DNA of 64,000 nucleotides from assembly GCA_003963455.1 (NCBI GenBank), contig RXJA01000053.1:1-64000 (forward strand), written 5' to 3'. This DNA is from Hyphomicrobiales bacterium. GTDB lineage: Bacteria > Pseudomonadota > Alphaproteobacteria > Rhizobiales > Rhizobiaceae. Both the position numbers and the translations under genes were made by a program. Each line of letters begins with the position of its first letter. Within the stretch, counting starts at the first letter, position 1. Shown one piece after another: positions 27,783-34,235 of the stretch. Under the pieces are notes generated by a model. It saw nothing but the letters and a program-made list of their open reading frames with translations, did not search any database and was not told where the DNA came from.

Positions 27783-28463
27783 ATGATCATCTCCGCTGCG
27801 ATCCCAAAGGGCGGCACCGGCAAATCGACAATGCTGCGCACCCTCGCATCCGTCGCGCTGCATCGGGGTTATTCGGTCACTCTCATCGACGGCGACCGGC
27901 GGCAGAACATGAACCGCTGGTTCCAGATGCTGGGTGACGCTGGCAATCGTCCCGACAGGCTGCATCTGGTGAGCGCGATGACCCCACAGGAAATCCTCGA
28001 CGCCGCAGCCACTCACAACGGTGAGCGCTCGGTCGTCTTGATCGATACGGAAGGCACCACGAATGACAACCTCATGGCCGGGCTCTTCGCGGCCGATATT
28101 GTCGTCGTGCCGGTCTACTTTGCCCTCGACGATGTGACCGCCGCCATCCAGATCACCGACCACTACATTCCGCTTGCGGTCGAGAGCCGGGGCAGGCCGC
28201 TGCCTGCGATCTTCGTGCTGACCAAGCAGACCATCATCGATGGCAGGGCGCGAGCCCTGACCGAACTGCGCGCCATCATCCAGGCCAACGGCACGCCGAT
28301 TGCAGAACACGTCCTGCACAATCGTGTTGCCTACCGCGACCTTCAGACCGGGCAGACCCTCTACAGCTTCGCGGTGCCCGATGCGAAGGCGGTTGCCGAG
28401 AGCGAAGGGGTGTTCGACGACCTTCTGCAAACCTTTATTGAAGCCACAAGGAATGCGGCATGA
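27783..28463 (+). CDS. ParA/VirC1-like ATPase
   Basis: The 226-residue protein has the deviant Walker A of ParA ATPases (IPKGGTGKSTMLRTLA, residues about 7-22), an A' box TLIDGDRRQNMNRWF and a Walker B VVLIDTEGTTND. It lacks the N-terminal HTH domain of larger ParAs, as in type Ib partition ATPases and VirC1. I chose the ATG at 27783, which follows GGAGG; the longer frame reads through the operator palindrome. The partner gene overlaps it by four bases. Role could be partition, or VirC1-like stimulation of transfer next to oriT. Confidence 0.8.
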   Translation: MIISAAIPKGGTGKSTMLRTLASVALHRGYSVTLIDGDRRQNMNRWFQMLGDAGNRPDRLHLVSAMTPQEILDAAATHNGERSVVLIDTEGTTNDNLMAGLFAADIVVVPVYFALDDVTAAIQITDHYIPLAVESRGRPLPAIFVLTKQTIIDGRARALTELRAIIQANGTPIAEHVLHNRVAYRDLQTGQTLYSFAVPDAKAVAESEGVFDDLLQTFIEATRNAA

Positions 28464-28867
28464 GTGAAGAAACCGCGCCGAAACCCGGTGACGACAAGAA
28501 AGCGCGCATGATGAAGGCGATTTCCACGCAGCCGCCAGCGCTGCCGAGCATGTTCATCCCACCGAAGGTCGAGACGTCAGGGACCAAGGAGCAAGCTACG
28601 CCACAGAGGCAGGAACCGACAAAGCCGTCCCCGGCAGTCGGGCCCGATTTCCGCAAGCTGCTGCGGCAGGGTCAGAAAAAGGATCCCATCGCCGGCAAGA
28701 AGATTCGCGAGGAGGAGATGGTTCGCTGCGGGTACTATCTGACGGCCGTGGAGCAGCGCCAGTTCAAGTTGCTGGCAATCAGCAACGGCCACAGCATGAC
28801 GGAGCTGCTGCGAAAGGCTGTGCAGGACTATATCCGCATTCATAAGCACAAACTGCCGAAGGAATAA
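28460..28867 (+). CDS. Ribbon-helix-helix partner of ParA
   Basis: The 135-residue protein has a disordered, proline-rich N-terminus (residues 1-75) and a C-terminal DNA-binding region (CGYYLTAVEQRQFKLLAISNGHSMTELLRKAVQDYIRIHK) with ribbon-helix-helix spacing. Coupling to the ParA gene fits a type Ib ParB analogue or VirC2-like protein. It is the likely binder of the TTTCCAT palindromes upstream. A strong terminator follows. Confidence 0.65.
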   Translation: MSEETAPKPGDDKKARMMKAISTQPPALPSMFIPPKVETSGTKEQATPQRQEPTKPSPAVGPDFRKLLRQGQKKDPIAGKKIREEEMVRCGYYLTAVEQRQFKLLAISNGHSMTELLRKAVQDYIRIHKHKLPKE

Positions 28868-28930
28868 TCGGCGGTTGGAGTCGCTGCCGCATGCTGTGAA
28901 GGCTGATGTTCCTGGCTCTTTGCGACGCGC

Positions 28931-28976
28931 AAAAAAAGGGCCCGCGACGGAGCACTCCGTCGCGGGCCCTTTTTCG
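28931..28976 (+). terminator. Strong bidirectional terminator
   Basis: A run of A, then GGGCCCGCGACGGAG, a 4-base loop CACT, CTCCGTCGCGGGCCC with near-perfect pairing, and a T run. It separates the parA operon from the convergent minus-strand block and can serve both. Confidence 0.9.
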
Positions 28977-28983
28977 TGTTTGC

Positions 28984-29325
28984 CTAGTTGGATCGGTTGA
29001 GGCGTTTCAGCAGGTCTCCGAGGATGCCGTCCCGCTCCGGACGCCCGCTGGCTGCCGCTTTGTCGTCGACCAGCTTTGCGGCCAATTCGCGCTTTAGCGG
29101 CGTGAGGTCGTACCCGTGTGAGATGGCTGCATAGCGAAGATCCTCAAGCGTTTCGAACGCGCGATCGCGGGTGCCAAGCCAGAGCGCGGGCTCGTCGGTT
29201 TCTTCGTGCGGGAACGCTTGCAGGAAGTAGGTCCGAAGCGGTGGATCGTAGCCGATGACAGCGTCTGGATCCGAGCGGCCCTGTCCGGTGACGGTGCCAG
29301 TGACAGTGATGGTGTAGCGGCTCAT
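28984..29325 (-). CDS. Small protein of unknown function
   Basis: The 113-residue product begins MSRYTITVTGTVTGQGRSDPDAVIGYDPPLRTYFLQAF. It has a compact mixed alpha/beta look with WLGTRDRAFETLEDL in the middle and a charged tail. I do not recognise the family beyond its recurrent place beside DUF736 genes in rhizobial plasmids, which is memory rather than something shown here. It ends at the shared terminator and is the last gene of the minus-strand block. Confidence 0.6.
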   Translation of the reverse strand: MSRYTITVTGTVTGQGRSDPDAVIGYDPPLRTYFLQAFPHEETDEPALWLGTRDRAFETLEDLRYAAISHGYDLTPLKRELAAKLVDDKAAASGRPERDGILGDLLKRLNRSN

Positions 29326-29350
29326 TGCAACCTCCTATTGCCGGTGGGGA

Positions 29351-29372
29351 GCCGGCCCCTTGCGGGGCCGGC
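29351..29372. terminator. Hairpin between two minus-strand genes
   Basis: GCCGGCCCC (29351-29359), loop TTGC, GGGGCCGGC (29364-29372) is a perfect 9-base hairpin extended by partly paired flanks. It lacks a U-run in either direction, so it may protect mRNA ends rather than terminate. Confidence 0.5.
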
Positions 29373-29382
29373 CACCGATGCC

Positions 29383-29706
29383 TCACTGGGGGTTGTTCCA
29401 GAGGATGACCTTCTTGTTTTCCTCGCCGCCGGGGGCGGGAGCGAGGTTGCCGAAGATCACGCCGATCTCGGGGGCTTCCAGCTTGACCGAGAGGTACTCC
29501 TCTCCCGAACGCTGGGAGATGCGGTGCCAGCCAGCTCCGATCTCGAAGCCCGTGCGCTTGTTGACGATCCGGTAGTCGGGGGCGTCCTCGCGTGACTTGT
29601 TGGTGTTCGGAATGAGGGTGATCGGGGCATTGACCCGGAGCGTGGCAAAGACGCCTTCCATCGAGCCGTCGGCCTTGGTGGTGAGGTTTGCGATCGTGGT
29701 GGCCAT
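29383..29706 (-). CDS. DUF736 family protein
   Basis: The 107-residue protein matches DUF736 throughout: MATTIANLTTKADGSMEGVFATLRVNAPITL, then APDYRIVNKRTGFEIGAGWHRIS and EYLSVKLEAPEIG. Function is not known; the family is common on alphaproteobacterial plasmids and integrative elements. It is preceded by GGAG at the right distance. Its 5' side has a long noncoding stretch with a large inverted repeat (29780-29886). Confidence 0.85.
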   Translation of the reverse strand: MATTIANLTTKADGSMEGVFATLRVNAPITLIPNTNKSREDAPDYRIVNKRTGFEIGAGWHRISQRSGEEYLSVKLEAPEIGVIFGNLAPAPGGEENKKVILWNNPQ

Positions 29707-29779
29707 GGTAGTTCTCCTTCGGTTGCATCGGGACCATTCCCGATGGCGCCAAAGGAGAGGGCCGTCCTGCTGCGGTCAT

Positions 29780-29886
29780 CTCGGCGAAAATTCTGGAAAA
29801 TTCTATTTGCCGAAAAATAGCGGGCAGGCCCTTCGCCTGACCGCAAACAAAAAACAGAAATCGAATTTTCCTGAATATTCGCCGAG
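29780..29886. repeat. Large inverted repeat upstream of the DUF736 gene
   Basis: A 24-base arm at 29780-29803 (CTCGGCGAAAATTC at its start) pairs with 29863-29886 (ending ATTCGCCGAG) with two mismatches, across 59 bases. A smaller CTATTT/AAATAG hairpin lies inside. The arms are A/T-rich in their inner half. It lies in a 700-base stretch (29707-30414) with no convincing gene and could be a promoter structure or single-strand element for the leading region. Confidence 0.7.
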
Positions 29887-30414
29887 TGTACCCCCAACGG
29901 GGGTTGACCGCACAAAGCAGGCGGTCGTCTACAAAGGCGACATGAAACGGGAATGGCCCCGGATGCGGCAGATGGACAAGAACCCAGGCCGCCATCGCTT
30001 GACCGCCGACGCCACGCTGCCGGATCGCAGGAACATGCTGCAGCCTCTCGGGTCATGTCGTCGGCATTGCCAACACATCGAAAAGCAGCCTCGCGCGTGA
30101 CCGCCTTGCTGGTCGGGATGGCGGCACAGCGTTTTCGAGATCGGAGCCGACTAGCAGCGAACTTCACGCCCCTCGGTAGCAATGCCTCGAAGCCACGATG
30201 GATGACCGCGCAAGCCAGGATGTTCGGCGCGCTCGCACCCGCTTCAGAAGCGAGACGGGCAAGATGGTTGTCCTGCACAACGCCCCGCGGCTCTGCGCGT
30301 AGGCCGGTTTCGCAAGGGGTCGGCTCCGGCCGCTCATACAAGTGGAGTGGGGGCTCGGGGCCGGACCAACATATCGGATCGGACCCGCCGGGCTGTCGGC
30401 GGACCGCGCCCATA
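29887..30414. other. Noncoding remainder of the DUF736 upstream region
   Basis: Several long frames cross this stretch on both strands, but they are low-complexity, mutually overlapping and lack plausible starts. A short hairpin CCCCC/GGGGG sits near 29890-29905. I see no gene or RNA that I can support. Confidence 0.4.
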
Positions 30415-30948
30415 TCATCCTGGCAGCGCCAGACGCTCATCCGGCGTCATGCGGGCTTCGGCTTGGCGGCGAATGTCGGGACCGGCATGGCGGAGCATGG
30501 CGCACCAGTCTTCCACATTGTACGTGGTCGCCACGCTGCCCCTGGCCAGATCGTAAATGACGCAAGGCTTGTTCGCGATGGCCAGCCGAAGCACGTTGAC
30601 GGCCGTGCCGGGTGATGCGCCGTCCCAGACCATCATCCCAAAGTCAGCGCGCCGCGCCATCTCCCGGTCTTTGGCGGCGTGGACAAAGTCCCCTGCGGCA
30701 TCGTCAGGAGAAGGAACATGGTAGGCGGCCCAGTCGCCCAGATTGTTGCGGGGTTCCTTGCCGGCATGGAAGACGCCGACATGCTCGTACCTGTAGCCCG
30801 CGAGCAGGCCCTGCGCCTCGGCATCGGCTCCCGACGCGTCGCCAATCAGCACGCCGTGCTCGGCAGCAACGATTGCGCCGATGCGCGTGATGGCAGGTTC
30901 CGGCAGCTCGAATATCTCGCGTGATCCACCTATGAATATCATAGACAT
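30415..30948 (-). CDS. SLOG/LOG-like nucleotide-sensing fold protein
   Basis: The 177-residue protein begins MSMIFIGGSREIFELPEP, followed by IVAAEHGVLIGDASGADAEAQGLLAGYRYEHVGVF, ADFGMMVWDGASPGTAVNVLRLAIANKPCVIYD. GGSR, GDASGADAEAQ and DGASPGT are at the places where SLOG-superfamily proteins (DprA/LOG/YAcAr-like) bind nucleotides. Such proteins act in DNA processing or nucleotide signalling in mobile elements. A second SLOG-type protein (DUF2493) is encoded 1 kb away. Function here is inference. Confidence 0.65.
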   Translation of the reverse strand: MSMIFIGGSREIFELPEPAITRIGAIVAAEHGVLIGDASGADAEAQGLLAGYRYEHVGVFHAGKEPRNNLGDWAAYHVPSPDDAAGDFVHAAKDREMARRADFGMMVWDGASPGTAVNVLRLAIANKPCVIYDLARGSVATTYNVEDWCAMLRHAGPDIRRQAEARMTPDERLALPG

Positions 30949-31030
30949 CGTGACTTTCCTTTCTCTCCAGGGTCCCTCGCCCCGCTCCGGCCGCCCTCTC
31001 CCTCTGGCCCTGCGCGAGGGATCGTCACCC
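30949..31030 (-). promoter_or_regulatory. Structured G-rich leader of the SLOG-like gene
   Basis: On the minus strand the 5' leader has CCCTCGC pairing with GCGAGGG around AGAGGGAGAGGGCGG and CCGGAGCGGGG. The AGAGGGAGAGGGCGG signature recurs in the leaders of the methylase/helicase, ParB-like and DUF932 genes. This may be a structured mRNA leader. Confidence 0.4.
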
Positions 31031-31226
31031 GAAGGCCGAGACGGCGAAGCCGGCGCGGGGAGCGGCGGGACGCCGCGACTAGAGCCCGGCCGGCCGCAGG
31101 CCGGCGCGCCCAGACCCTGCCGCTGCCGTAGGCGCTACGCGCATCTGGCTAGTGGCGCTTCGCGCTTGGAGCTAGTTGTCTTTGTCGGCCACCCAGAGGC
31201 TCACGTCCTGGATCGAGCGCATGGCC

Positions 31227-31272
31227 GCGAAAAGAGAACGTCAATCCAGCGCGAAAAGAGAACGTCAATCCA
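31227..31272 (+). repeat. Tandem 22-base direct repeat at the end of the toxin gene
   Basis: The 22 bases at 31227-31248 are repeated exactly at 31251-31272 (24-base period). The unit starts GCGAAAAGAGAACGTC. The right copy spans the stop codon of the toxin gene, so a duplication copied the last codons. The upstream remainder of 31031-31226 holds no gene. Confidence 0.85.
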
Positions 31273-31687
31273 GACGGCTGACGCGGCGGCCCTCGCTGCG
31301 CGCTTCGATAAAGGCGCCTGCGATCTTCATCATGAATGCCTTGCTGAACCGACCGAGGGGCTTGCCGTCGGCTTCGATGTACCAGGAGCGTTCGGCAATA
31401 TCGTAGTTGTATTCGTCAACCACGATCCAGCAGCGTTTGAGATCGGTCAGACCGGCGCGCCGACACTCGATAGCGGAGACTTCCAAACCGATCCGATCGC
31501 TGGTCGGTGGCTGAGTGGTTATCGCCAGGAGCGCGAGATGGGTCAGGCCATCTCTTGCGCCGCGGACAGCGATGACCACGCAGGTCGGTCGGGTCTTGCG
31601 GCCTTCCGTTTCGCCGCGCTCGTGTTGCCATGCCCAAAGATAAGGATAGGAGATCACCTGACCAGGCAGAAATCTACCGCTCATCAT
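31265..31687 (-). CDS. Toxin of a type II toxin-antitoxin pair (PemK/MazF-like)
   Basis: The 140-residue protein begins at the ATG at 31687 (or 31684), overlapping the antitoxin. The start FLPGQVISYPYLWAWQHERGETEGRKTRPTCVVIAV, with PG...K.RP.vV, and LTHLALLAITTQPP fit the beta-barrel of PemK/MazF-like mRNA interferases. CWIVVDEYN and FIEARSEG follow. It is longer than a minimal MazF, so the identification is moderate. Its pairing with a Phd-like protein is the main support. Confidence 0.62.
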   Translation of the reverse strand: MMSGRFLPGQVISYPYLWAWQHERGETEGRKTRPTCVVIAVRGARDGLTHLALLAITTQPPTSDRIGLEVSAIECRRAGLTDLKRCWIVVDEYNYDIAERSWYIEADGKPLGRFSKAFMMKIAGAFIEARSEGRRVSRLD

Positions 31688-31934
31688 CGTATCCTTCCCC
31701 GCGGGCCAATCGGTCGATCTCGGCGGCGAAGAGTTCCGTGTGTTCCTCCGGCATCTCGGAGACATGGTATGCGCGGCGGGGATCGCCGCCGATGCGCATC
31801 CGTTCGTAGTGCTCGTAGCTCATCAGCACGAACCGGGGTTTCCGGTGCTTGGTGAGAATAACGGGTTCGCGGCTGGCAACGTCGGTGACGTCGCCGACCT
31901 GCTTGTTGAGATCCCCCGTCGTGAACTGGCGCAT
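31674..31934 (-). CDS. Phd/YefM-like antitoxin
   Basis: The 86-residue protein has the Phd/YefM fold pattern: FTTGDLNKQVGDVTDVASREPVILTKHRKPRFVLMSYEHYERM (DNA-binding half) and a negatively charged C-terminus (EEHTELFAAEIDRLARGEGYDDER) that would wrap the toxin. It overlaps the toxin by 14 bases. Direct repeats in its promoter look like its operator. Confidence 0.82.
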   Translation of the reverse strand: MRQFTTGDLNKQVGDVTDVASREPVILTKHRKPRFVLMSYEHYERMRIGGDPRRAYHVSEMPEEHTELFAAEIDRLARGEGYDDER

Positions 31935-31954
31935 GGCTGGACTCCTTGACCAGT

Positions 31955-31985
31955 CTCCATATTATCTGGATTTTCTGGATTTGCA
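31955..31985 (-). promoter_or_regulatory. Promoter/operator of the toxin-antitoxin operon
   Basis: On the minus strand TTGCAAATCCAGAAAATCCA continues into GATAATATGG. There are two direct AATCCAGA units, and GATAAT is a good -10. Such direct repeats upstream of a Phd-type gene are typical autoregulatory operators. Confidence 0.5.
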
Positions 31986-31997
31986 AGAAAACGGCGC

Positions 31998-32939
31998 TCA
32001 CGCGCCGCCCTCCGCGAACCGCCAGACGGGGATGCCCAGCCGACGCGCCTTGTCGGCAAGGTTGTCGGTGATGCCGGAGCCGGGAAAGACGATCAGGCCG
32101 TAGGGCACCACCGAGAGAAGCTGGTCGTTGCGGCGGAACGGGGCTGCCTTGGCGTGCCTGCTCCAGTCCGGCTTGAAGGCGATCTGGGTGACCTTCCGGT
32201 TCTCGGCCCAGCAGGCTGCGATGCGCTCGGCACCGCGCGGGCTGCCACCGTGGAGCAGAACCATGTCGGGATGCTTCTCGCGAGTCTTGTCGAGCGCGTC
32301 CCAGATCCGGTCGTGATCATTGCAGTCGAGGCCGCCGGCGAAGGCGATCTTGGTCCCGGCTGGAACGAGCACCTCGGTTTCGGCGTGGCGACGGGCGGCG
32401 AGGAAGTCGCGGGAGTCGATCACCGCAGCGGTCATCGCCTGGTGGGAGACCTTGGAGCCGGTGCGCGGCCGCCATGCCGATCCGGTTTGTGCCTCGTAGA
32501 GGTCGGCGGCCTCATCGCGCATGATTTCGAGCACGTTGCGGCGCTCGATATAGGTGATGCCCTCGGCCGTGAGCCGTTCCAGCTCGACCGACTTTACCTC
32601 CGAGCCGTCCTGCTCCTGCTGACTCGAGCGCTGCGCCTCCTCGTTGCGGTCGAGGTTGCGGGCGACGCGCTCGGCGGCACGATGGAAGACGTTTGCAAAG
32701 GACCAGAGCAGGTCATCGAGATCGGGTTCGAGCCTCGTGTCACCAAGCATGCCGGCGAAGCTTTCCACGATCCCGGCGAGGCCGGCCCGGATCACTTCGT
32801 CGTCGGGAAGTGGCCGAGGATCAGGTTCATCCTGATGCGGGCGATGGCCGTACATCTGCAGTTCGAGGATGACGCGGTCGGTCGGCGAAGAGGCGTGGTA
32901 GGGCTCGTGGGCGTCGTCGAAAGGAAGCTCGTAGGTCAT
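31998..32939 (-). CDS. DUF2493 (SLOG-type) protein
   Basis: The 313-residue protein starts at MTYELPFDDAHEPY; a longer frame upstream is Arg-rich shadow. The N-terminal 180 residues are mostly helical and acidic. The C-terminal 120 (KIAFAGGLDCNDHDRIWDALDKTREKHPDMVLLHGGSPRGAERIAACWAENRKV, VPYGLIVFPGSGITDNLADKARRLGIPVW) match DUF2493, an SLOG-related Rossmann-like domain with GGSPRGAE and FPGSG nucleotide-binding turns. Function is unknown. It neighbours the Toprim and helicase genes on the same strand. Confidence 0.8.
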   Translation of the reverse strand: MTYELPFDDAHEPYHASSPTDRVILELQMYGHRPHQDEPDPRPLPDDEVIRAGLAGIVESFAGMLGDTRLEPDLDDLLWSFANVFHRAAERVARNLDRNEEAQRSSQQEQDGSEVKSVELERLTAEGITYIERRNVLEIMRDEAADLYEAQTGSAWRPRTGSKVSHQAMTAAVIDSRDFLAARRHAETEVLVPAGTKIAFAGGLDCNDHDRIWDALDKTREKHPDMVLLHGGSPRGAERIAACWAENRKVTQIAFKPDWSRHAKAAPFRRNDQLLSVVPYGLIVFPGSGITDNLADKARRLGIPVWRFAEGGA

Positions 32940-33180
32940 GGCGTGTCTCCGTCGGTTGTTGCCGCGCCCATCGCGGCCTGACAGCGAAACCCGGCCGCGC
33001 GCCGGGCGCGGCCGCACCGAAGGCCGTAGCAAAGCGGAGGACGGCGCAGCCGTTGCGGCCGTGACCGGGGGGTGGCAGGGGTCGCCTCTCAGGCAGGCCG
33101 CGGGCGCAGCCTCTCCGGCAGAGCGCCGCCATGCCTAAAGTCTTCCGGTGACGCCCCCGCCCGCCTGCCGGCTCGGCCAT

Positions 33181-34224
33181 TCATCCGGGCGGCAGGAAAA
33201 GACGGGCATCCTCCGGGACGAGCTGGTCGCTGAGCCATGCCGCGAGATGGGCGGGGCCGAGATGGCGCAGATCGTCGTTGAAGTCGCCGAGCTGCGGCCG
33301 CAACACCAGGGCGAGGATTCCGGCTTCGCCGGCGCGCTGGCTGAGACGCTCGATGCCGTGCCGGCCGGCGGCGTCGGCATCGGCCGCGATGTAGAGGCGA
33401 CGGCAGCCCGCCGGGAAGGACAGGCCCGCGAGGTGATTGGCCGAGGTCGCGGCGGCAACCGGCAGCGCCGGCATCACCACCTTAAGCGACGCCATCGTCT
33501 CGAACCCCTCGCCGGCGGCCATGGCCGGGACGGGCGCACCGGGCTGGCGGCCTAGCCAGATGCCGTTGCCAAGGAGGTCTCCCAGTGAGCGGCGTGGATC
33601 AGTGAGGTGCGCCTTGCCCTGACCCGAAGGATCAAGCCAGGTGCGCTGCAGGCCGGTGATCTGCCCGTGGAGGTTGGTGACAGCGGCAATCAGCGCAGGA
33701 TGAGTCTGCGTCTCGCCGGTCACGAGATCCCTGTAGTAGCAGCCGGGATGGAACCGCAGGGCACGCTCATGCGCGGAAAGCAGAATGCCGCGGCCGGCGA
33801 GGTATCGTTCGGCCAGCGTGCCGGCGATCGGTTGCGACATGGCGAACAGGCGACGCGCGGCCTCAGGCGAGCTGCGTGCCGCGGCAGGTTGGCGCTGCAC
33901 GCCAAGGGGCTGGGGCGGTGGCAGCGGCATGGCGAGGAAGCGGCGTGCTTCATCCGCGACCTCGCGGAAGTCGACCAGACCACAGCTCTGCTCGATGACG
34001 TCGAGCAGGTCGCCATATTCCCCCGACGACTCGTCGACCCATTTTCCGGCTGCCTTGCCGCCAACCGCCTTGAGCCGCACATGCATGGAACGGCCGCGCG
34101 TGTTGCGGACATCGCCGACCATCCAGTAATTGCCGGAGCGATGGCCGTTCCAGAGATATTCGCGGCACACCGCCTCGGCATGTTCGCCAAGGCGGTGCGC
34201 CAGCTCGGAGGCCGAACTGGTCAT
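33181..34224 (-). CDS. Toprim-domain primase-like protein
   Basis: The 347-residue protein starts at MTSSASELAHRLGEHAEAVC, just downstream of the helicase gene. Residues 10-75 (YLWNGHRSGNYWMVGDVRNTRGRSMHVRL) resemble the N-terminal domain of plasmid primases lacking the CHC2 zinc finger. The Toprim core appears near residues 230-300 (AGEGFETMASLKVVMPALPV, RLYIAADADAAGRHGIERLSQRA) with the Glu and DxD metal ligands. It may prime the incoming strand or complementary strand after transfer. Twelve bases separate it from the helicase gene, so they are one operon. Confidence 0.78.
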   Translation of the reverse strand: MTSSASELAHRLGEHAEAVCREYLWNGHRSGNYWMVGDVRNTRGRSMHVRLKAVGGKAAGKWVDESSGEYGDLLDVIEQSCGLVDFREVADEARRFLAMPLPPPQPLGVQRQPAAARSSPEAARRLFAMSQPIAGTLAERYLAGRGILLSAHERALRFHPGCYYRDLVTGETQTHPALIAAVTNLHGQITGLQRTWLDPSGQGKAHLTDPRRSLGDLLGNGIWLGRQPGAPVPAMAAGEGFETMASLKVVMPALPVAAATSANHLAGLSFPAGCRRLYIAADADAAGRHGIERLSQRAGEAGILALVLRPQLGDFNDDLRHLGPAHLAAWLSDQLVPEDARLFLPPG

Positions 34225-34235
34225 GATCGCCACCC

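Noticed and set aside
29457..30440. 327-codon minus-strand frame in the gene-free region
   Set aside because: It overlaps the real DUF736 gene and the SLOG-like gene end, is rich in Arg, Ser and Cys, and crosses the large inverted repeat.
31227..31272. Possible CRISPR array from two 22-base repeats
   Set aside because: Only two copies with a 2-base spacer and no cas genes; it is a tandem duplication.
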